64,000 nt of DNA from Paenibacillus xylanexedens (GTDB taxonomy: Bacteria; Bacillota; Bacilli; Paenibacillales; Paenibacillaceae). Position 1 is the first letter of the stretch, and each line of letters opens with the position of its first letter. The stretch is from the NCBI RefSeq assembly GCF_001908275.1, contig NZ_CP018620.1, positions 868,001-932,000 of the forward strand. The letters run 5' to 3'. The notes under the pieces are model-generated. The model was not told the origin of the DNA and did no database searches. It saw nothing but the letters and a program-made list of their open reading frames with translations. The position numbers were made by a program, and so were the translations under genes. Shown here piece after piece: positions 30,283 through 38,909 of the stretch.

Positions 30283-30315
30283 GGAGCCTTCCTGTGGATG
30301 GAAGGCTCTTTTTTT
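30283..30315 (+). terminator. Intrinsic terminator after the AI-2E transporter gene
   Basis: Stem GAGCCTTCC/GGAAGGCTC (30284-30292 with 30300-30308) is followed by T7. Confidence 0.93.
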
Positions 30316-30589
30316 GTTGGCAATACCGCCATTAGATAACTTTCTGCATGAGAATGGCAGGTGGTGGGGTGCATAAGACGAGTCACCACTCTGAGGGGAC
30401 GATGTTGATCTTTTATGAATGGAACGAGTGAAGATGCAATATCATGAGTTGAGGCTTCCTCTGTTATGGAGGAAGGAATAAAGCGTGCGTTTATAAATGA
30501 AGGTAATGAGATTGTATACGTATTCAAAAACGGTGTGTGATGTGGTTCACAACCTTGGTGAAGCATGATGCGTGCAAGGTCTTATCGTC
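30316..30589. other. Intergenic stretch before the glcK promoter
   Basis: About 270 bases without a supported gene. It contains a short hairpin, CTTCCTC...GAGGAAG, near 30450-30475 with no T run. I see no other structure. Confidence 0.4.
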
Positions 30590-30618
30590 TTGACCCAGGC
30601 GTATCCTTCAATTATAGT
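30590..30618 (+). promoter_or_regulatory. SigA promoter of the glcK-rapZ-yvcK-whiA operon
   Basis: TTGACC (30590-30595), a 17-base spacer and TATAGT (30613-30618). This is one of the better SigA matches in the window and lies 50 bases before the glucokinase start. Confidence 0.8.
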
Positions 30619-30667
30619 TGGTACGTAGGACTTAAACTATTTTAGATAGATAAAGGTGGCTTGCAGC

Positions 30668-31618
30668 ATGTCTGAGAAAATCTACGTTGGGGTCGATCTC
30701 GGCGGAACAGCAATCAAGGTCGGTATATGCGATGAACAAGGTCAGCTAATGCATACGTATGAAGGACCGACTGAAGTGGATAAGGGCGTAGACACGGTCA
30801 TCGCCAACATCGAGAAGTATGTCCGACATATCGTAGCCGAATCACCTTACAGCTGGGAACAGCTTGAGGGTGTAGGTGCTGGAGTGGCCGGTTTCACGAA
30901 TGTACGCGAGGGAATTATCGTTCATGCCCCTAACATCGGATTTCGGAATGTGGCCATTCGTTCGATTCTGGAAGAACGTCTGGGCAAGCCAATCAAAATA
31001 GATAACGATGCAAACGTGGCTGCACTGGGTGAAGTATGGGCAGGTGCCGGCAAAGGCGTAGACAACTGCGTATGTTATACACTCGGTACGGGTGTTGGCG
31101 GAGGCTTGATCTTGAATGGCAACATCTATCAGGGTTTCTCCGGTATGGCGGGAGAACTGGGTCATATCAGTGTTGTACCTGATCTGGAAGCCATCAAGTG
31201 TGGTTGTGGTAAAATGGGATGTGTAGAAACAGTATCTTCTGCAACAGGAATTATCCGTATGGCGAAGGATGCCGTAGAGCGCGGTGATCATACGTCACTG
31301 GCACTCGTCGACAAGATTGCAGCCAAAGAAGTATTTGATGCTGCCAAGGCAGGCGATGAAGTGGCGCAGCGCATTGTGAATCGTGCGGCCTTTTACCTGG
31401 GCAAGTCCATGGCTACTGTAGCAGCTGTCATTAACCCGGAGATGTTCATCATCGGTGGTGGCGTATCCAAAGCGGGCAATTTCTTGTTTGATGAAATCCG
31501 TACTGTGTTTGCTAAGCTGACGCCAGAACCGTTGCAAGATGGGGTTCAGATTCTGGAAGCTACACTTGGTAATAATGCAGGTATTGTGGGTGCAGCAGGT
31601 CTTCTCTTGCGTTCCTAG
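30668..31618 (+). CDS. glcK: ROK-family glucokinase
   Basis: Phosphorylates intracellular glucose with ATP. The 316-residue protein has the N-terminal phosphate-binding VGVDLGGTAIKVG, the sugar-site DNDANVAALGE, the ROK signature region GTGVGGGLILNGNIYQG...GELGH, and the zinc-binding CGCGKMGCVE. Start 30668 follows AAAGGTGG; the upstream GTG is within that site. Lack of a DNA-binding domain separates it from ROK repressors. It leads directly into rapZ, 51 bases on, giving a sugar-linked operon. Confidence 0.93.
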   Translation: MSEKIYVGVDLGGTAIKVGICDEQGQLMHTYEGPTEVDKGVDTVIANIEKYVRHIVAESPYSWEQLEGVGAGVAGFTNVREGIIVHAPNIGFRNVAIRSILEERLGKPIKIDNDANVAALGEVWAGAGKGVDNCVCYTLGTGVGGGLILNGNIYQGFSGMAGELGHISVVPDLEAIKCGCGKMGCVETVSSATGIIRMAKDAVERGDHTSLALVDKIAAKEVFDAAKAGDEVAQRIVNRAAFYLGKSMATVAAVINPEMFIIGGGVSKAGNFLFDEIRTVFAKLTPEPLQDGVQILEATLGNNAGIVGAAGLLLRS

Positions 31619-31669
31619 TGACCTCGTAACAATATATGAAGACAGCAATATGATAAGGAGGGGACATTT

Positions 31670-32569
31670 ATGCTTGAAGGTGAAGGCTCACCAGGCACAG
31701 GCGCCACGCTCATTATCATTACGGGCATGTCCGGAGCAGGTAAAACCATTGCAGTACAAAGCCTGGAGGATCTGGGTTTCTTCTGTGTGGATAATCTGCC
31801 GCCGGTATTGATTCCGAAATTTGCGGAACTAATTGAACAGTCAAATGGCAAGATTGGTAAGGTTGCATTGGTTATCGATCTGCGCGGGCGTGAATTCTTT
31901 ACGGCTCTGTCCGAGTCTTTGAACTATATTAAAGATCATTTTACCATTCATTGCGAAATTTTATTCCTGGATGCTACAGATTCTGTACTTGTTCAGCGTT
32001 ACAAAGAAAGCAGGCGCAGACATCCACTGGCTCCTGAGGGCATGCCGCTGGACGGCATCCGACTGGAACGCAAGATGTTGGAGGAACTCAAAAACTCTGC
32101 GACTCAGGTACTGAATACAAGTACGATGAAGCCTGCTCAACTGAAAGAACGCATCATATCCCGCTTTTCTCATCTCGAGAGCCAAATGCTGTCGGTGAAT
32201 ATTACGTCGTTTGGATTCAAGTATGGCATTCCGATTGATGCTGATCTGGTGTTTGATGTACGTTTTTTACCGAATCCGCATTATATTGATCATTTGCGAC
32301 CGAATACGGGACAGAATAGTGATGTGTACGAATATGTTATGAAGTGGCCAGAGACACAGGCATTTCTGACCAAGCTGCTGGATATGCTGCATTTCCTGAT
32401 TCCGCAATACCGGAAGGAAGGCAAAAGCCAGGTTATTATTGGAATCGGCTGTACCGGAGGCAAGCATCGTTCGGTAGCAATATCGGAATATTTGGGCAAG
32501 ATGTTGGGAAGCAGCGAGACAGAAGCTGTTACCGTGAGCCATCGCGACGCTGACCGGGACCGTCATTGA
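31670..32569 (+). CDS. rapZ: RNase adapter / nucleotide-binding protein RapZ (YvcJ)
   Basis: A 299-residue P-loop protein. Walker A is GMSGAGKT at about 19-26, and the conserved C-terminal domain has [19 protein letters not shown]. In E. coli RapZ controls GlmS levels through small RNAs; B. subtilis YvcJ hydrolyses nucleotides and affects competence. AAGGAGGGG precedes ATG 31670. It forms the conserved triplet rapZ-yvcK-whiA. Confidence 0.95.
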   Translation: MLEGEGSPGTGATLIIITGMSGAGKTIAVQSLEDLGFFCVDNLPPVLIPKFAELIEQSNGKIGKVALVIDLRGREFFTALSESLNYIKDHFTIHCEILFLDATDSVLVQRYKESRRRHPLAPEGMPLDGIRLERKMLEELKNSATQVLNTSTMKPAQLKERIISRFSHLESQMLSVNITSFGFKYGIPIDADLVFDVRFLPNPHYIDHLRPNTGQNSDVYEYVMKWPETQAFLTKLLDMLHFLIPQYRKEGKSQVIIGIGCTGGKHRSVAISEYLGKMLGSSETEAVTVSHRDADRDRH

Positions 32570-32582
32570 AGAGGGTGAAGGG

Positions 32583-33569
32583 ATGAAAGAGGCCGGACCA
32601 CGAAGAGAACGTCCGAGAATAGTTGTAATGGGCGGCGGAACCGGATTATCCGTGATGTTGCGCGGTTTGAAAGAGAAGCCGCTGGATATCACGGCCATCG
32701 TCACAGTTGCAGATGACGGTGGAAGTTCAGGCATCCTGCGCAATGAGCTACAGATGCCGCCTCCGGGCGACATTCGCAACGTGCTTACGGCACTGGCTGA
32801 TGTAGAACCATTGCTTTCAGATATGTTGAAGTACCGTTTCAATACAGGCGCGGGGCTTGCAGGCCACAGCTTGGGGAATTTGATTTTGGCTGCAATGACG
32901 GATATTTCGGGCGACTTTGTGACCGCAGTGCGGGAGCTTAGCCGCGTGTTTGCCGTTCGAGGTGAGGTTTTACCAGCCGCAGGGCAGGCCGTTGTGTTGC
33001 ATGCCGAAATGGAAGATGGGACAATTATTACAGGTGAGTCCAAAATCCCTGAGGCGGGAGGACGCATCAAACGTGTTTTCCTTGAACCGGATCACGTGGA
33101 GCCGTTGCCAGAGGCAGTAGAGGCCATTCGTCAAGCTGACGCCATTCTGATCGGGCCAGGCAGCCTCTATACAAGCATCCTTCCCAATCTGCTCGTACCT
33201 AAGCTTGCAGAGGCTGTGGTAGAGGCTGATGCGGTGAAGATGTTTATCTGTAATGTGATGACACAGCCGGGAGAAACAGATAACTATACGGTAAGTGACC
33301 ACCTTAAGGCGGTACACGAGCATATAGGTCATCAGCTCTTCGACTATGTTATCGTAAATAATGGTGATATTCCGCTGCAAGTGCAAAATAAGTATGCGGA
33401 AAAAGGAGCAAAACCGGTTGTACTGGATATGAATGTACTCGAAAGTGCCGGTTATCAGGTGGTTGCAGATACCCTTGTTCTGTTCAAAACCTATCTGCGT
33501 CATGATGCCGACAAGTTAAGTCATCACATCTACCAATTGGTACAAAATTGGATGTTACGGAAGAGGTGA
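32583..33569 (+). CDS. yvcK: Gluconeogenesis factor YvcK/GlmR
   Basis: A 328-residue cytoplasmic protein of the CofD-like/YvcK family, with MGGGTGLSVMLRGLK at the N-terminus, ADDGGSSGILR, and GPGSLYTSILPNLLV in the second half. B. subtilis YvcK (GlmR) binds UDP-GlcNAc, supports cell wall precursor synthesis and is essential on gluconeogenic carbon sources. It follows rapZ by 13 bases and precedes whiA by 6 bases, so the three are co-translated. Confidence 0.95.
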   Translation: MKEAGPRRERPRIVVMGGGTGLSVMLRGLKEKPLDITAIVTVADDGGSSGILRNELQMPPPGDIRNVLTALADVEPLLSDMLKYRFNTGAGLAGHSLGNLILAAMTDISGDFVTAVRELSRVFAVRGEVLPAAGQAVVLHAEMEDGTIITGESKIPEAGGRIKRVFLEPDHVEPLPEAVEAIRQADAILIGPGSLYTSILPNLLVPKLAEAVVEADAVKMFICNVMTQPGETDNYTVSDHLKAVHEHIGHQLFDYVIVNNGDIPLQVQNKYAEKGAKPVVLDMNVLESAGYQVVADTLVLFKTYLRHDADKLSHHIYQLVQNWMLRKR

Positions 33570-33575
33570 AGTCCC

Positions 33576-34514
33576 ATGTCGTTTGCAGCACAGACCAAAA
33601 AAGAGTTAACCATGATCGAGAGCGAACCGTGCTGCGAAAAGGCGGAACTTTCAGCCCTCATCCGTATGCTTGGTGCAGTGCAGTTATCGAATAAAAAAGT
33701 GATCTTGGATATTTCGACGGAGAATGCCGCCATTGCAAGACGGGCATACTCTCTGCTTAAAAAGCATTTTCAAGTGCATACGGAATTACTGGTCCGCAAA
33801 AAAATGCGGCTGAAAAAGAACAATGTATATATTGTTCGTATTCCAACCATGGTACAGGAGATTCTCAATAGTCTTCATATTGTATCTGAGGGCTTTCTCT
33901 TTACCCCAGGGATCAGTACGGAATTGTTTCAGCAAAACTGTTGTAAACGGGCCTATCTTCGCGGTGCATTTCTGGCCGGTGGATCGGTTAATAATCCGGA
34001 AGGTTCCTCGTACCATCTGGAGATTGCGTCTATGTATGAAGAGCACTGTCAGGCACTGGTTGACCTGGCCAATGAATTTCATCTGAATGCCCGGTGTATA
34101 GAACGGAAAAAAGGATTCATCCTATACATTAAGGAAGGCGAGAAAATCATTGAGCTGCTCAGCATCATTGGTGCTCATCAGGCCTTATTCAAGTTTGAAG
34201 ATGTACGAATTATGCGTGATATGCGTAACTCCGTTAACCGGATTGTCAATTGTGAGACCGCCAACCTGAACAAAACGATTGGAGCGGCGGTAAGACAAAT
34301 CGATAATATCAGGTTGTTACAAAAGGAAGTTGGTCTGGAATCGTTGCCTGAGAAACTTCGCGAGGTGGCGGAGGTTCGACTGGCTCATCCAGATATCAAT
34401 TTGAAAGAAGTAGGCGAACTCCTTAAAGGTACAGTTAGCAAGTCGGGAGTGAACCATCGGCTTCGTAAAATTGATGAGCTGGCTGAGAAAGTACGCACAG
34501 AACGTTATGGTTAA
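33576..34514 (+). CDS. whiA: DNA-binding protein WhiA
   Basis: A 312-residue protein with an N-terminal homing-endonuclease-like (LAGLIDADG-type) fold ([20 protein letters not shown] in the middle of it) and a C-terminal helix-turn-helix ([21 protein letters not shown]). WhiA triggers sporulation septation in Streptomyces and influences division and chromosome segregation in B. subtilis. GAGGTGA precedes the ATG. It is the last gene of the conserved triplet. Confidence 0.95.
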   Translation: MSFAAQTKKELTMIESEPCCEKAELSALIRMLGAVQLSNKKVILDISTENAAIARRAYSLLKKHFQVHTELLVRKKMRLKKNNVYIVRIPTMVQEILNSLHIVSEGFLFTPGISTELFQQNCCKRAYLRGAFLAGGSVNNPEGSSYHLEIASMYEEHCQALVDLANEFHLNARCIERKKGFILYIKEGEKIIELLSIIGAHQALFKFEDVRIMRDMRNSVNRIVNCETANLNKTIGAAVRQIDNIRLLQKEVGLESLPEKLREVAEVRLAHPDINLKEVGELLKGTVSKSGVNHRLRKIDELAEKVRTERYG

Positions 34515-34701
34515 GACGGAGTAGGGTAAAGTAACAAGGTCGGCTGTTTCTGCTGAACAGAAAGGCCGGGAAAGTCAACCGTTAAGGACCTAGGGAACTT
34601 ACTTAGGTCATTGGATGCGCTGTGCAAAAGATGAAATTAGGGCAAGATAACGTCCTCCAAAGCACCCTGAGTTTTTTCTTCTAGTGTCCTGCACGGGTTA
34701 A
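34515..34701. other. Leader region between whiA and the HPr-like gene
   Basis: About 190 bases holding a short hairpin GACCTA/TAGGTC (34587-34592 with 34604-34609) and several GC-rich patches. I recognise no known riboswitch. A T-rich stretch at about 34673-34682 has no clear stem in front of it. Confidence 0.4.
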
Positions 34702-34710
34702 TGGTATAAT
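34702..34710 (+). promoter_or_regulatory. Extended -10 promoter of the HPr-like gene
   Basis: TGG followed by a perfect TATAAT at 34705-34710. There is no good -35. It lies 60 bases before the start codon. Confidence 0.6.
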
Positions 34711-34769
34711 GTTGTATAAATATAATTGTGTATTTAATGTCCAGATTTCATAATAGGGGGTAAGTTTCC

Positions 34770-35039
34770 ATGACAAAGCACCCGGTAGTTGTCCGTTTGA
34801 AAACGGGTCTCCATGCCAGACCTGCGGCACTGTTCGTTCAAGAAGCGAATAAGTACTCGTCTGAAGTGTTCGTCGAGAAGGACGACAAAAAAGTTAATGC
34901 AAAAAGTATCATGGGGATCATGAGCCTTGCGATTAGCACAGGTACGGAAATCCAGATTAGTGCAGAAGGCGCGGATGCAGAACAGGCTGTAAACGCTTTA
35001 GTTAGTCTGGTAAGCAAGGAAGAACTCGAAAACCAATAA
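34770..35039 (+). CDS. HPr family phosphocarrier at the crh position, with His15 retained
   Basis: An 89-residue HPr-fold protein. Ser46, the HprK target, is in NAKSIMGIMSL, and residue 15 is His in KTGLHARPAALF. B. subtilis Crh, encoded at this same place after yvcK-whiA, has Gln at 15 and so cannot take a phosphate from PTS Enzyme I. The rest of the sequence (FVQEANKYSSEVFVEKD) is Crh-like. It may therefore act both as a PTS carrier and as a CcpA co-regulator, or it may be the only HPr of this organism. GGGGGTAAG precedes ATG 34770. Confidence 0.9.
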   Translation: MTKHPVVVRLKTGLHARPAALFVQEANKYSSEVFVEKDDKKVNAKSIMGIMSLAISTGTEIQISAEGADAEQAVNALVSLVSKEELENQ

Positions 35040-35059
35040 GATATGATCAATCTAATGAA

Positions 35060-35083
35060 GAAGTCCCAAAAGGGGCTTTTTTG
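35060..35083 (+). terminator. Intrinsic terminator after the HPr-like gene
   Basis: A short stem AAGTCCC/GGGGCTT (35061-35067 with 35072-35078, one G-U pair) is followed by T6. Confidence 0.8.
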
Positions 35084-35195
35084 TGTTTTTCACGTTTATG
35101 CTATCGTCAAGTGCAACATTATGGAATTTGTCCCGTCTGTTAAGGTATCAAATCGTTTAAAGTTTGAGATGTTAACACATAAGGAGGCTATCGTG

Positions 35196-35948
35196 ATGGG
35201 TAAACAATGGATGAAACCGTTTGGTGCGGTGCTGGTGGCAAGTACGTTGCTTGTTGGAGGAACAGCATGGGTTGCACCAGGTAACTATGCTTACGCTGCA
35301 GAGGTTCAGGGTGTACAACAGAATGTGATTAATGTTGTGGGTAAAGGTGAGATTCAGGTGAAGCCTGATATCGCTTATCTTTCGATTGGTGTGAACAGTA
35401 CTGCAGAGACAGCTGCATCTGCTCAAAAAGCGAATGCTGCCAAAGTTCAAAAGGTATCCAACTTGCTGAAGAATACGTGGAAGATCAGTGCAGACGACAT
35501 TCAAACGAGTCAGTTCTCTGTACAACCCAACTATACGTATAGCGAAAAAGACGGACAACAAATTAAAGGATATACAGCGCATCATACGCTGACAGTCACA
35601 TATCGTGAGATGGATAAGATTGGCGAGTTGCTAGATGCTGCTTCGGGTGCGGGTGCTAACAATATTGAAAACGTGCGCTTTACTGTAGAAAATCCGGAAA
35701 GTTATGAATCCCAAGTGATTGAAAAAGCTGTTGCCAATGCAGATGTGAAAGCGGGCGCCATTGCAAAAGCAGTTAAACGTCAACTGGGTGCTGTTCTTTC
35801 CGTGAGCCAAGGTGATGCCAATGTGCCTGTATTCTATGCAAGCGAGGCGTTGATGTCCAAAGCACAAGATACAGCAGGTGGTACTGAGATTGAAACAGGC
35901 CAGGTTAAAGTAAGTACAATCCTGAATATCACGTATGAAATGAAATAA
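35196..35948 (+). CDS. Secreted SIMPL (DUF541) domain protein
   Basis: A 250-residue protein with a signal peptide (GAVLVASTLLVGGTAWV, cleavage probably after AYAAE at about 32) and then one SIMPL/DUF541 domain. That domain starts with INVVGKGEIQVKPDIAYLSIGV and contains the central YTAHHTLTVTYRE. Bacterial relatives are periplasmic or surface proteins of uncertain role, some linked to stress. Start ATG 35196 follows AAGGAGGC at 35181-35188; the ORF open upstream to 35043 passes through the terminator of the previous gene and is not used. Confidence 0.87.
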   Translation: MGKQWMKPFGAVLVASTLLVGGTAWVAPGNYAYAAEVQGVQQNVINVVGKGEIQVKPDIAYLSIGVNSTAETAASAQKANAAKVQKVSNLLKNTWKISADDIQTSQFSVQPNYTYSEKDGQQIKGYTAHHTLTVTYREMDKIGELLDAASGAGANNIENVRFTVENPESYESQVIEKAVANADVKAGAIAKAVKRQLGAVLSVSQGDANVPVFYASEALMSKAQDTAGGTEIETGQVKVSTILNITYEMK

Positions 35949-36022
35949 ACAAGATCGAACTAAGGATTGTAAACTCAAGACCCTTTTTAAGTGTCATTTG
36001 AAGGGTACAACGAAATAATGAC

Positions 36023-36054
36023 AAAGACTTTGTCCTGTGGACAGAGTCTTTTTT
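36023..36054 (+). terminator. Intrinsic terminator after the SIMPL gene
   Basis: A 12-bp stem AAGACTTTGTCC/GGACAGAGTCTT with a TGT loop (36024-36050) is followed by a T run. Confidence 0.92.
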
Positions 36055-36334
36055 GTTGGAAAAGCAAACTTTGATGAAGTTATATTGAAGGGTACCTTTT
36101 TTTAGCAACATGAAATGCTGGTTATTGGTATCTTTTTTGTATAGTTGTTCGTGACAAAAAGGTCATATCCCCTTATATTTTCCTACTGATATTCATCAAC
36201 ATTGTAACTCGAGCTGTAAACCTTTCCGAAATCGGGTTAATTATAATAAAGAGGTGAGCGTATGAGATATGCGATCAGGTCAGGATTACATACGCAATGA
36301 TCCCTAATTGTGAATTCAGAGAGGAGTTTTATAT
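36055..36334. other. Upstream region of the stalk/DUF3298-like gene
   Basis: About 280 AT-rich bases. An 11-base word, TTGAAGGGTAC, occurs at about 35998 and again at about 36085. TATAAT at 36242-36247 may be a -10, but the -35 position is poor. Confidence 0.4.
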
Positions 36335-37432
36335 ATGACATCATGGAAAAAATGGACAAGTGCATTGCTTGCAGCAGGAATTATTGTAGGTAGCGGTTCG
36401 GTATGGCAGGATAGTTCGGTTCAGGCAGCATCGGTATCCTCAAAAGTGACAACCCCGGCTGAGGTAACTCTGAGATCGGGTGGAAAAACACTGACTCAAA
36501 AAGGACTTCTTCAAGGTGGTTCAACTTGGGTATCTCTTACGGCAGTTAAAGATGTGGCAGGTGGAACGCTGAAATATGATGCGAAAACCAAGTCATATAC
36601 GGTAACAGCAGCCAACAATGCGATGACCGTTAGCCTGATGGATGGACAACCAAACGTTTACATTAACGGTTATTACCCTCAAGTGGACGCAAAGCTGATC
36701 AACGGCAGATTATATATCCCATTCTCGGCAATGAGAGATTATCTGGGTGTACAGGGGAATTGGGATGGCAAAACCAAAACTTTGACACTCAGCAAGGTGA
36801 AACAAAATAACGTTAAAATTAAAGCGGCAACAGTTAATGCCACTGTGAAAAATGCTGAAGTAGATGTTCAATATCCACAGGTGAGTGGACTTGCCAGCAA
36901 AGAAGCTGAAGCAGCGATCAACAAAGTGTTGAAAGACGAAGTGGATGCTTATGTAGCTGACTTCAAGAAACAGACATCTGAATTCGGCGGTGCAACAGCC
37001 AACCGTCCATATGCATTTGAGAGCTCTTATGTAGTGACGTACAACGAAAAAGGCGTGCTGGGACTCATTACACAACGATATGAGGATTATGCCGGCGCTC
37101 ATGGCATGACATACCGTACGGGCCACACCTTTGCACTGGACACAGGCAAGGAGCTTACGTTAGATGATGTGCTTCAAAATAACAAAACCATGCGCGAGAC
37201 GTTGAGTAAAAAAGTGGGTGAGCAACTGAAAGCCCGCGGTGGATACCTCGACGGTTATAAAGGGTTGAATAAAGATCAAGATTACTATGTGACACCAACG
37301 GGTGTAGTTGTGTTCTTCCAGTTGTATGAGTATACGGCGTACGCAGAAGGCTTCCCTGAAATGCCATTTACGTACAAAGAGCTTCTCCCTAAAGGCACAG
37401 AACCTTTCAGTAATGTATCTATAACCAAATAA
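36335..37432 (+). CDS. Secreted protein with copper-amine-oxidase-like N-terminal domain and DUF4163/DUF3298 C-terminus
   Basis: A 365-residue exported protein. The signal peptide is at about 1-31 (cleavage near VQAAS). A copper amine oxidase N-domain-like module follows at about 40-155, with NGRLYIPFSAMRDYLGVQ. The C-terminal about 200 residues resemble the DUF4163-DUF3298 pair seen in PdaC and RsiV (YAGAHGMTYRTGHTFALDTGK, then ELTLDDVL). Paenibacilli carry many such cell-surface proteins. In PdaC and RsiV this region sits next to a deacetylase or binds lysozyme; neither function can be claimed here. Confidence 0.83.
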   Translation: MTSWKKWTSALLAAGIIVGSGSVWQDSSVQAASVSSKVTTPAEVTLRSGGKTLTQKGLLQGGSTWVSLTAVKDVAGGTLKYDAKTKSYTVTAANNAMTVSLMDGQPNVYINGYYPQVDAKLINGRLYIPFSAMRDYLGVQGNWDGKTKTLTLSKVKQNNVKIKAATVNATVKNAEVDVQYPQVSGLASKEAEAAINKVLKDEVDAYVADFKKQTSEFGGATANRPYAFESSYVVTYNEKGVLGLITQRYEDYAGAHGMTYRTGHTFALDTGKELTLDDVLQNNKTMRETLSKKVGEQLKARGGYLDGYKGLNKDQDYYVTPTGVVVFFQLYEYTAYAEGFPEMPFTYKELLPKGTEPFSNVSITK

Positions 37433-37480
37433 AGAAATCATTATTATGCACTTTTAAGTTATCTTCCTTATAAAATGAAA

Positions 37481-37525
37481 AAAAAGAAGCCCTCATCATG
37501 ATTATGATGAGGGCTTCTTTGCGTA
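37481..37525. terminator. Bidirectional terminator between convergent genes
   Basis: A perfect 17-bp stem (37483-37499 with 37504-37520, centre GATT) has an A run on the left and a T run on the right. It can serve both the forward gene ending at 37432 and clpP on the reverse strand. Confidence 0.93.
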
Positions 37526-37602
37526 TGGGCAACACACGAAGTGTTGCTGTTTACGTTAGGTGTTGATTACGTTTAACTCGTAGACCGGGGTCTACGTCAC
37601 AC

Positions 37603-38199
37603 TTAGATGCCTTGTGATCCTACGTTTTCGATGACTTTATCAATGATACCGTAATCGGCGGCTTCAGCAGCACTCATGAAGTAGTCACGATCTGTATCTT
37701 TCTCAATCCGCTCCAGCGGTTGACCTGAACGCTCAGAGATGATGCGGTTCAACGTATCACGCATTTTCAAAATGCGGCGAGCACGGATTTCGATGTCAGA
37801 AGCCTGACCTTGTGCACCACCAAGTGGTTGGTGAATCATAATTTCACTGTTTGGTAATGCAAAACGTTTACCTTTTGCACCGGCATTCAACAAGAATGCA
37901 CCCATGGAAGCCGCCATACCTACACAGATGGTAGATACATCCGGTTTGATGAATTGCATTGTATCGTAAATCGCCATACCGGCTGTAATCGATCCGCCTG
38001 GGCTGTTGATGTATAAGTGAATGTCTTTCTCCGGATCTTCCGCAGCCAGGAACAACATCTGTGCCATAATGGCATTAGCCACTACGTCATTAACATCGCT
38101 ACCAAGGAAAATAATACGATCCTTCAGCAATCTGGAGTAGATGTCGTAGGCGCGCTCACCCCGGTTGCTCTGTTCAACGACCATTGGAATAAAACTCAC
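37603..38199 (-). CDS. clpP: ATP-dependent Clp protease proteolytic subunit
   Basis: A serine protease that forms the 14-mer chamber working with ClpX, ClpC or ClpE. In its 198 residues the catalytic triad is visible as Ser98 (GMAASMGA), His123 (IMIHQPLGG) and Asp172 (DTDRDYFM). The start is GTG, preceded by AAGGAGG. The CtsR box upstream predicts heat-shock control. SsrA-tagged proteins made by the smpB/ssrA system in this window are its expected substrates. Confidence 0.97.
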   Translation of the reverse strand: MSFIPMVVEQSNRGERAYDIYSRLLKDRIIFLGSDVNDVVANAIMAQMLFLAAEDPEKDIHLYINSPGGSITAGMAIYDTMQFIKPDVSTICVGMAASMGAFLLNAGAKGKRFALPNSEIMIHQPLGGAQGQASDIEIRARRILKMRDTLNRIISERSGQPLERIEKDTDRDYFMSAAEAADYGIIDKVIENVGSQGI

Positions 38200-38266
38200 G
38201 TGAAAAACCTCCTTGGAATGTAAAAGTTATTGGTGTTTATACTTAAACTGTTACCGTATTACCCAC

Positions 38267-38295
38267 ATAATAAACAATTCCAAACAAAAAGTCAA
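38267..38295 (-). promoter_or_regulatory. SigA promoter of clpP
   Basis: On the reverse strand, TTGACT (38295 to 38290), a 17-base spacer and TATTAT (38272 to 38267). The -35 is embedded in the CtsR box. Confidence 0.8.
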
Positions 38296-38306
38296 AGAAA
38301 GTCAAA
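38290..38306. promoter_or_regulatory. CtsR operator of clpP
   Basis: AGTCAAA-GAA-AGTCAAA is a full match to the CtsR heptad direct repeat with a three-base spacer. It covers the clpP -35, so CtsR binding would exclude RNA polymerase until heat or protein stress. Confidence 0.88.
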
Positions 38307-38313
38307 CTAACTT

Positions 38314-38340
38314 GCAAAAAAAAGAAACCTTTCCGGTTTC
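38314..38340 (-). terminator. Intrinsic terminator after tRNA-Arg
   Basis: Read on the reverse strand: stem GAAACC/GGTTTC with loop GGAAA, followed by T8. Confidence 0.8.
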
Positions 38341-38375
38341 ATTGGTTAAATGGGTTATGAGCTGTTAAATAAAAA

Positions 38376-38450
38376 TGGCGCGCCCGCCAAGAATCGAACT
38401 TGGATCTCAGGCTTCGGAGGCCTACGTCATATCCATTGGACCACGGGCGC
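38376..38450 (-). tRNA. tRNA-Arg (anticodon CCG)
   Basis: A 75-base cloverleaf on the reverse strand, including an encoded CCA. Acceptor GCGCCCG pairs with CGGGCGC; the T arm contains GTTCGATTC, and the anticodon loop CTCCGAA gives CCG. The discriminator is G. CCG reads the CGG codon. Confidence 0.93.
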
Positions 38451-38504
38451 ACATTACTTTGCTACCAATTTATGTAGCTTTCTAAATATATGACAGCAAT
38501 AATG

Positions 38505-38533
38505 ATTATAGCTCATGAAATATTTAATTGCAA
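38505..38533 (-). promoter_or_regulatory. SigA promoter of tRNA-Arg
   Basis: On the reverse strand, TTGCAA (38533 to 38528), a 17-base spacer and a perfect TATAAT (38510 to 38505), about 55 bases before the tRNA. Confidence 0.82.
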
Positions 38534-38796
38534 GCAGTTCGTTGTGGTATTGGTTTGGATTAACCTAAAAATGATCATGATGAAGAAAGAGTGGATAAAG
38601 AGTGCATTTAAGTAAATGCTATTAGAGGTTTTGGACATGCTGTATGAAATGTGATTCTGAGCGATATGTAGATTGAATTCATTTGTTTCTTCTATATATG
38701 GTATGCGTGAGCTAGTCGTAGATCATGGAAGTCTAGGATTGTGAAAATAGGCGCGTACAAACGCTGCATGCGTGTCGAAATAACACGTTGAAACAC
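38534..38796. other. Intergenic stretch between tRNA-Arg and cggR
   Basis: About 260 bases between two divergent promoters. I see no supported ORF, repeat or RNA motif. Confidence 0.4.
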
Positions 38797-38825
38797 TTGC
38801 ATGTCACGTCAGTTTTAGGTAGAAT
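38797..38825 (+). promoter_or_regulatory. SigA promoter of the cggR-gapA operon
   Basis: TTGCAT (38797-38802), a 17-base spacer and TAGAAT (38820-38825), placed directly before the CggR-type operator. Confidence 0.75.
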
Positions 38826-38830
38826 AGACG

Positions 38831-38866
38831 TGGGACTTAAAAAGTTAACCCGGGACGTTTTAGGGC
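38831..38866. promoter_or_regulatory. CggR operator
   Basis: Two tandem half-operators with the spacing known for CggR: TGGGAC-N6-AGTT-N4-CGGGAC-N6-GGGC. The B. subtilis pattern is CGGGAC-N6-TGTC-N4-CGGGAC-N6-TGTC. The CGGGAC halves are kept and the TGTC halves are degenerate. It starts about 5 bases after the -10, so bound repressor would sit on the start of the transcript. Confidence 0.75.
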
Positions 38867-38909
38867 CACGAAAGAGAGCTTAGAACGAGAACTTGCGGGA
38901 GTGGAAAGC

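Noticed and set aside
34515..34700. Riboswitch before the HPr-like gene
   Set aside because: GC-rich patches and one short hairpin are present, but they match no riboswitch class I know and no attenuator is clear.
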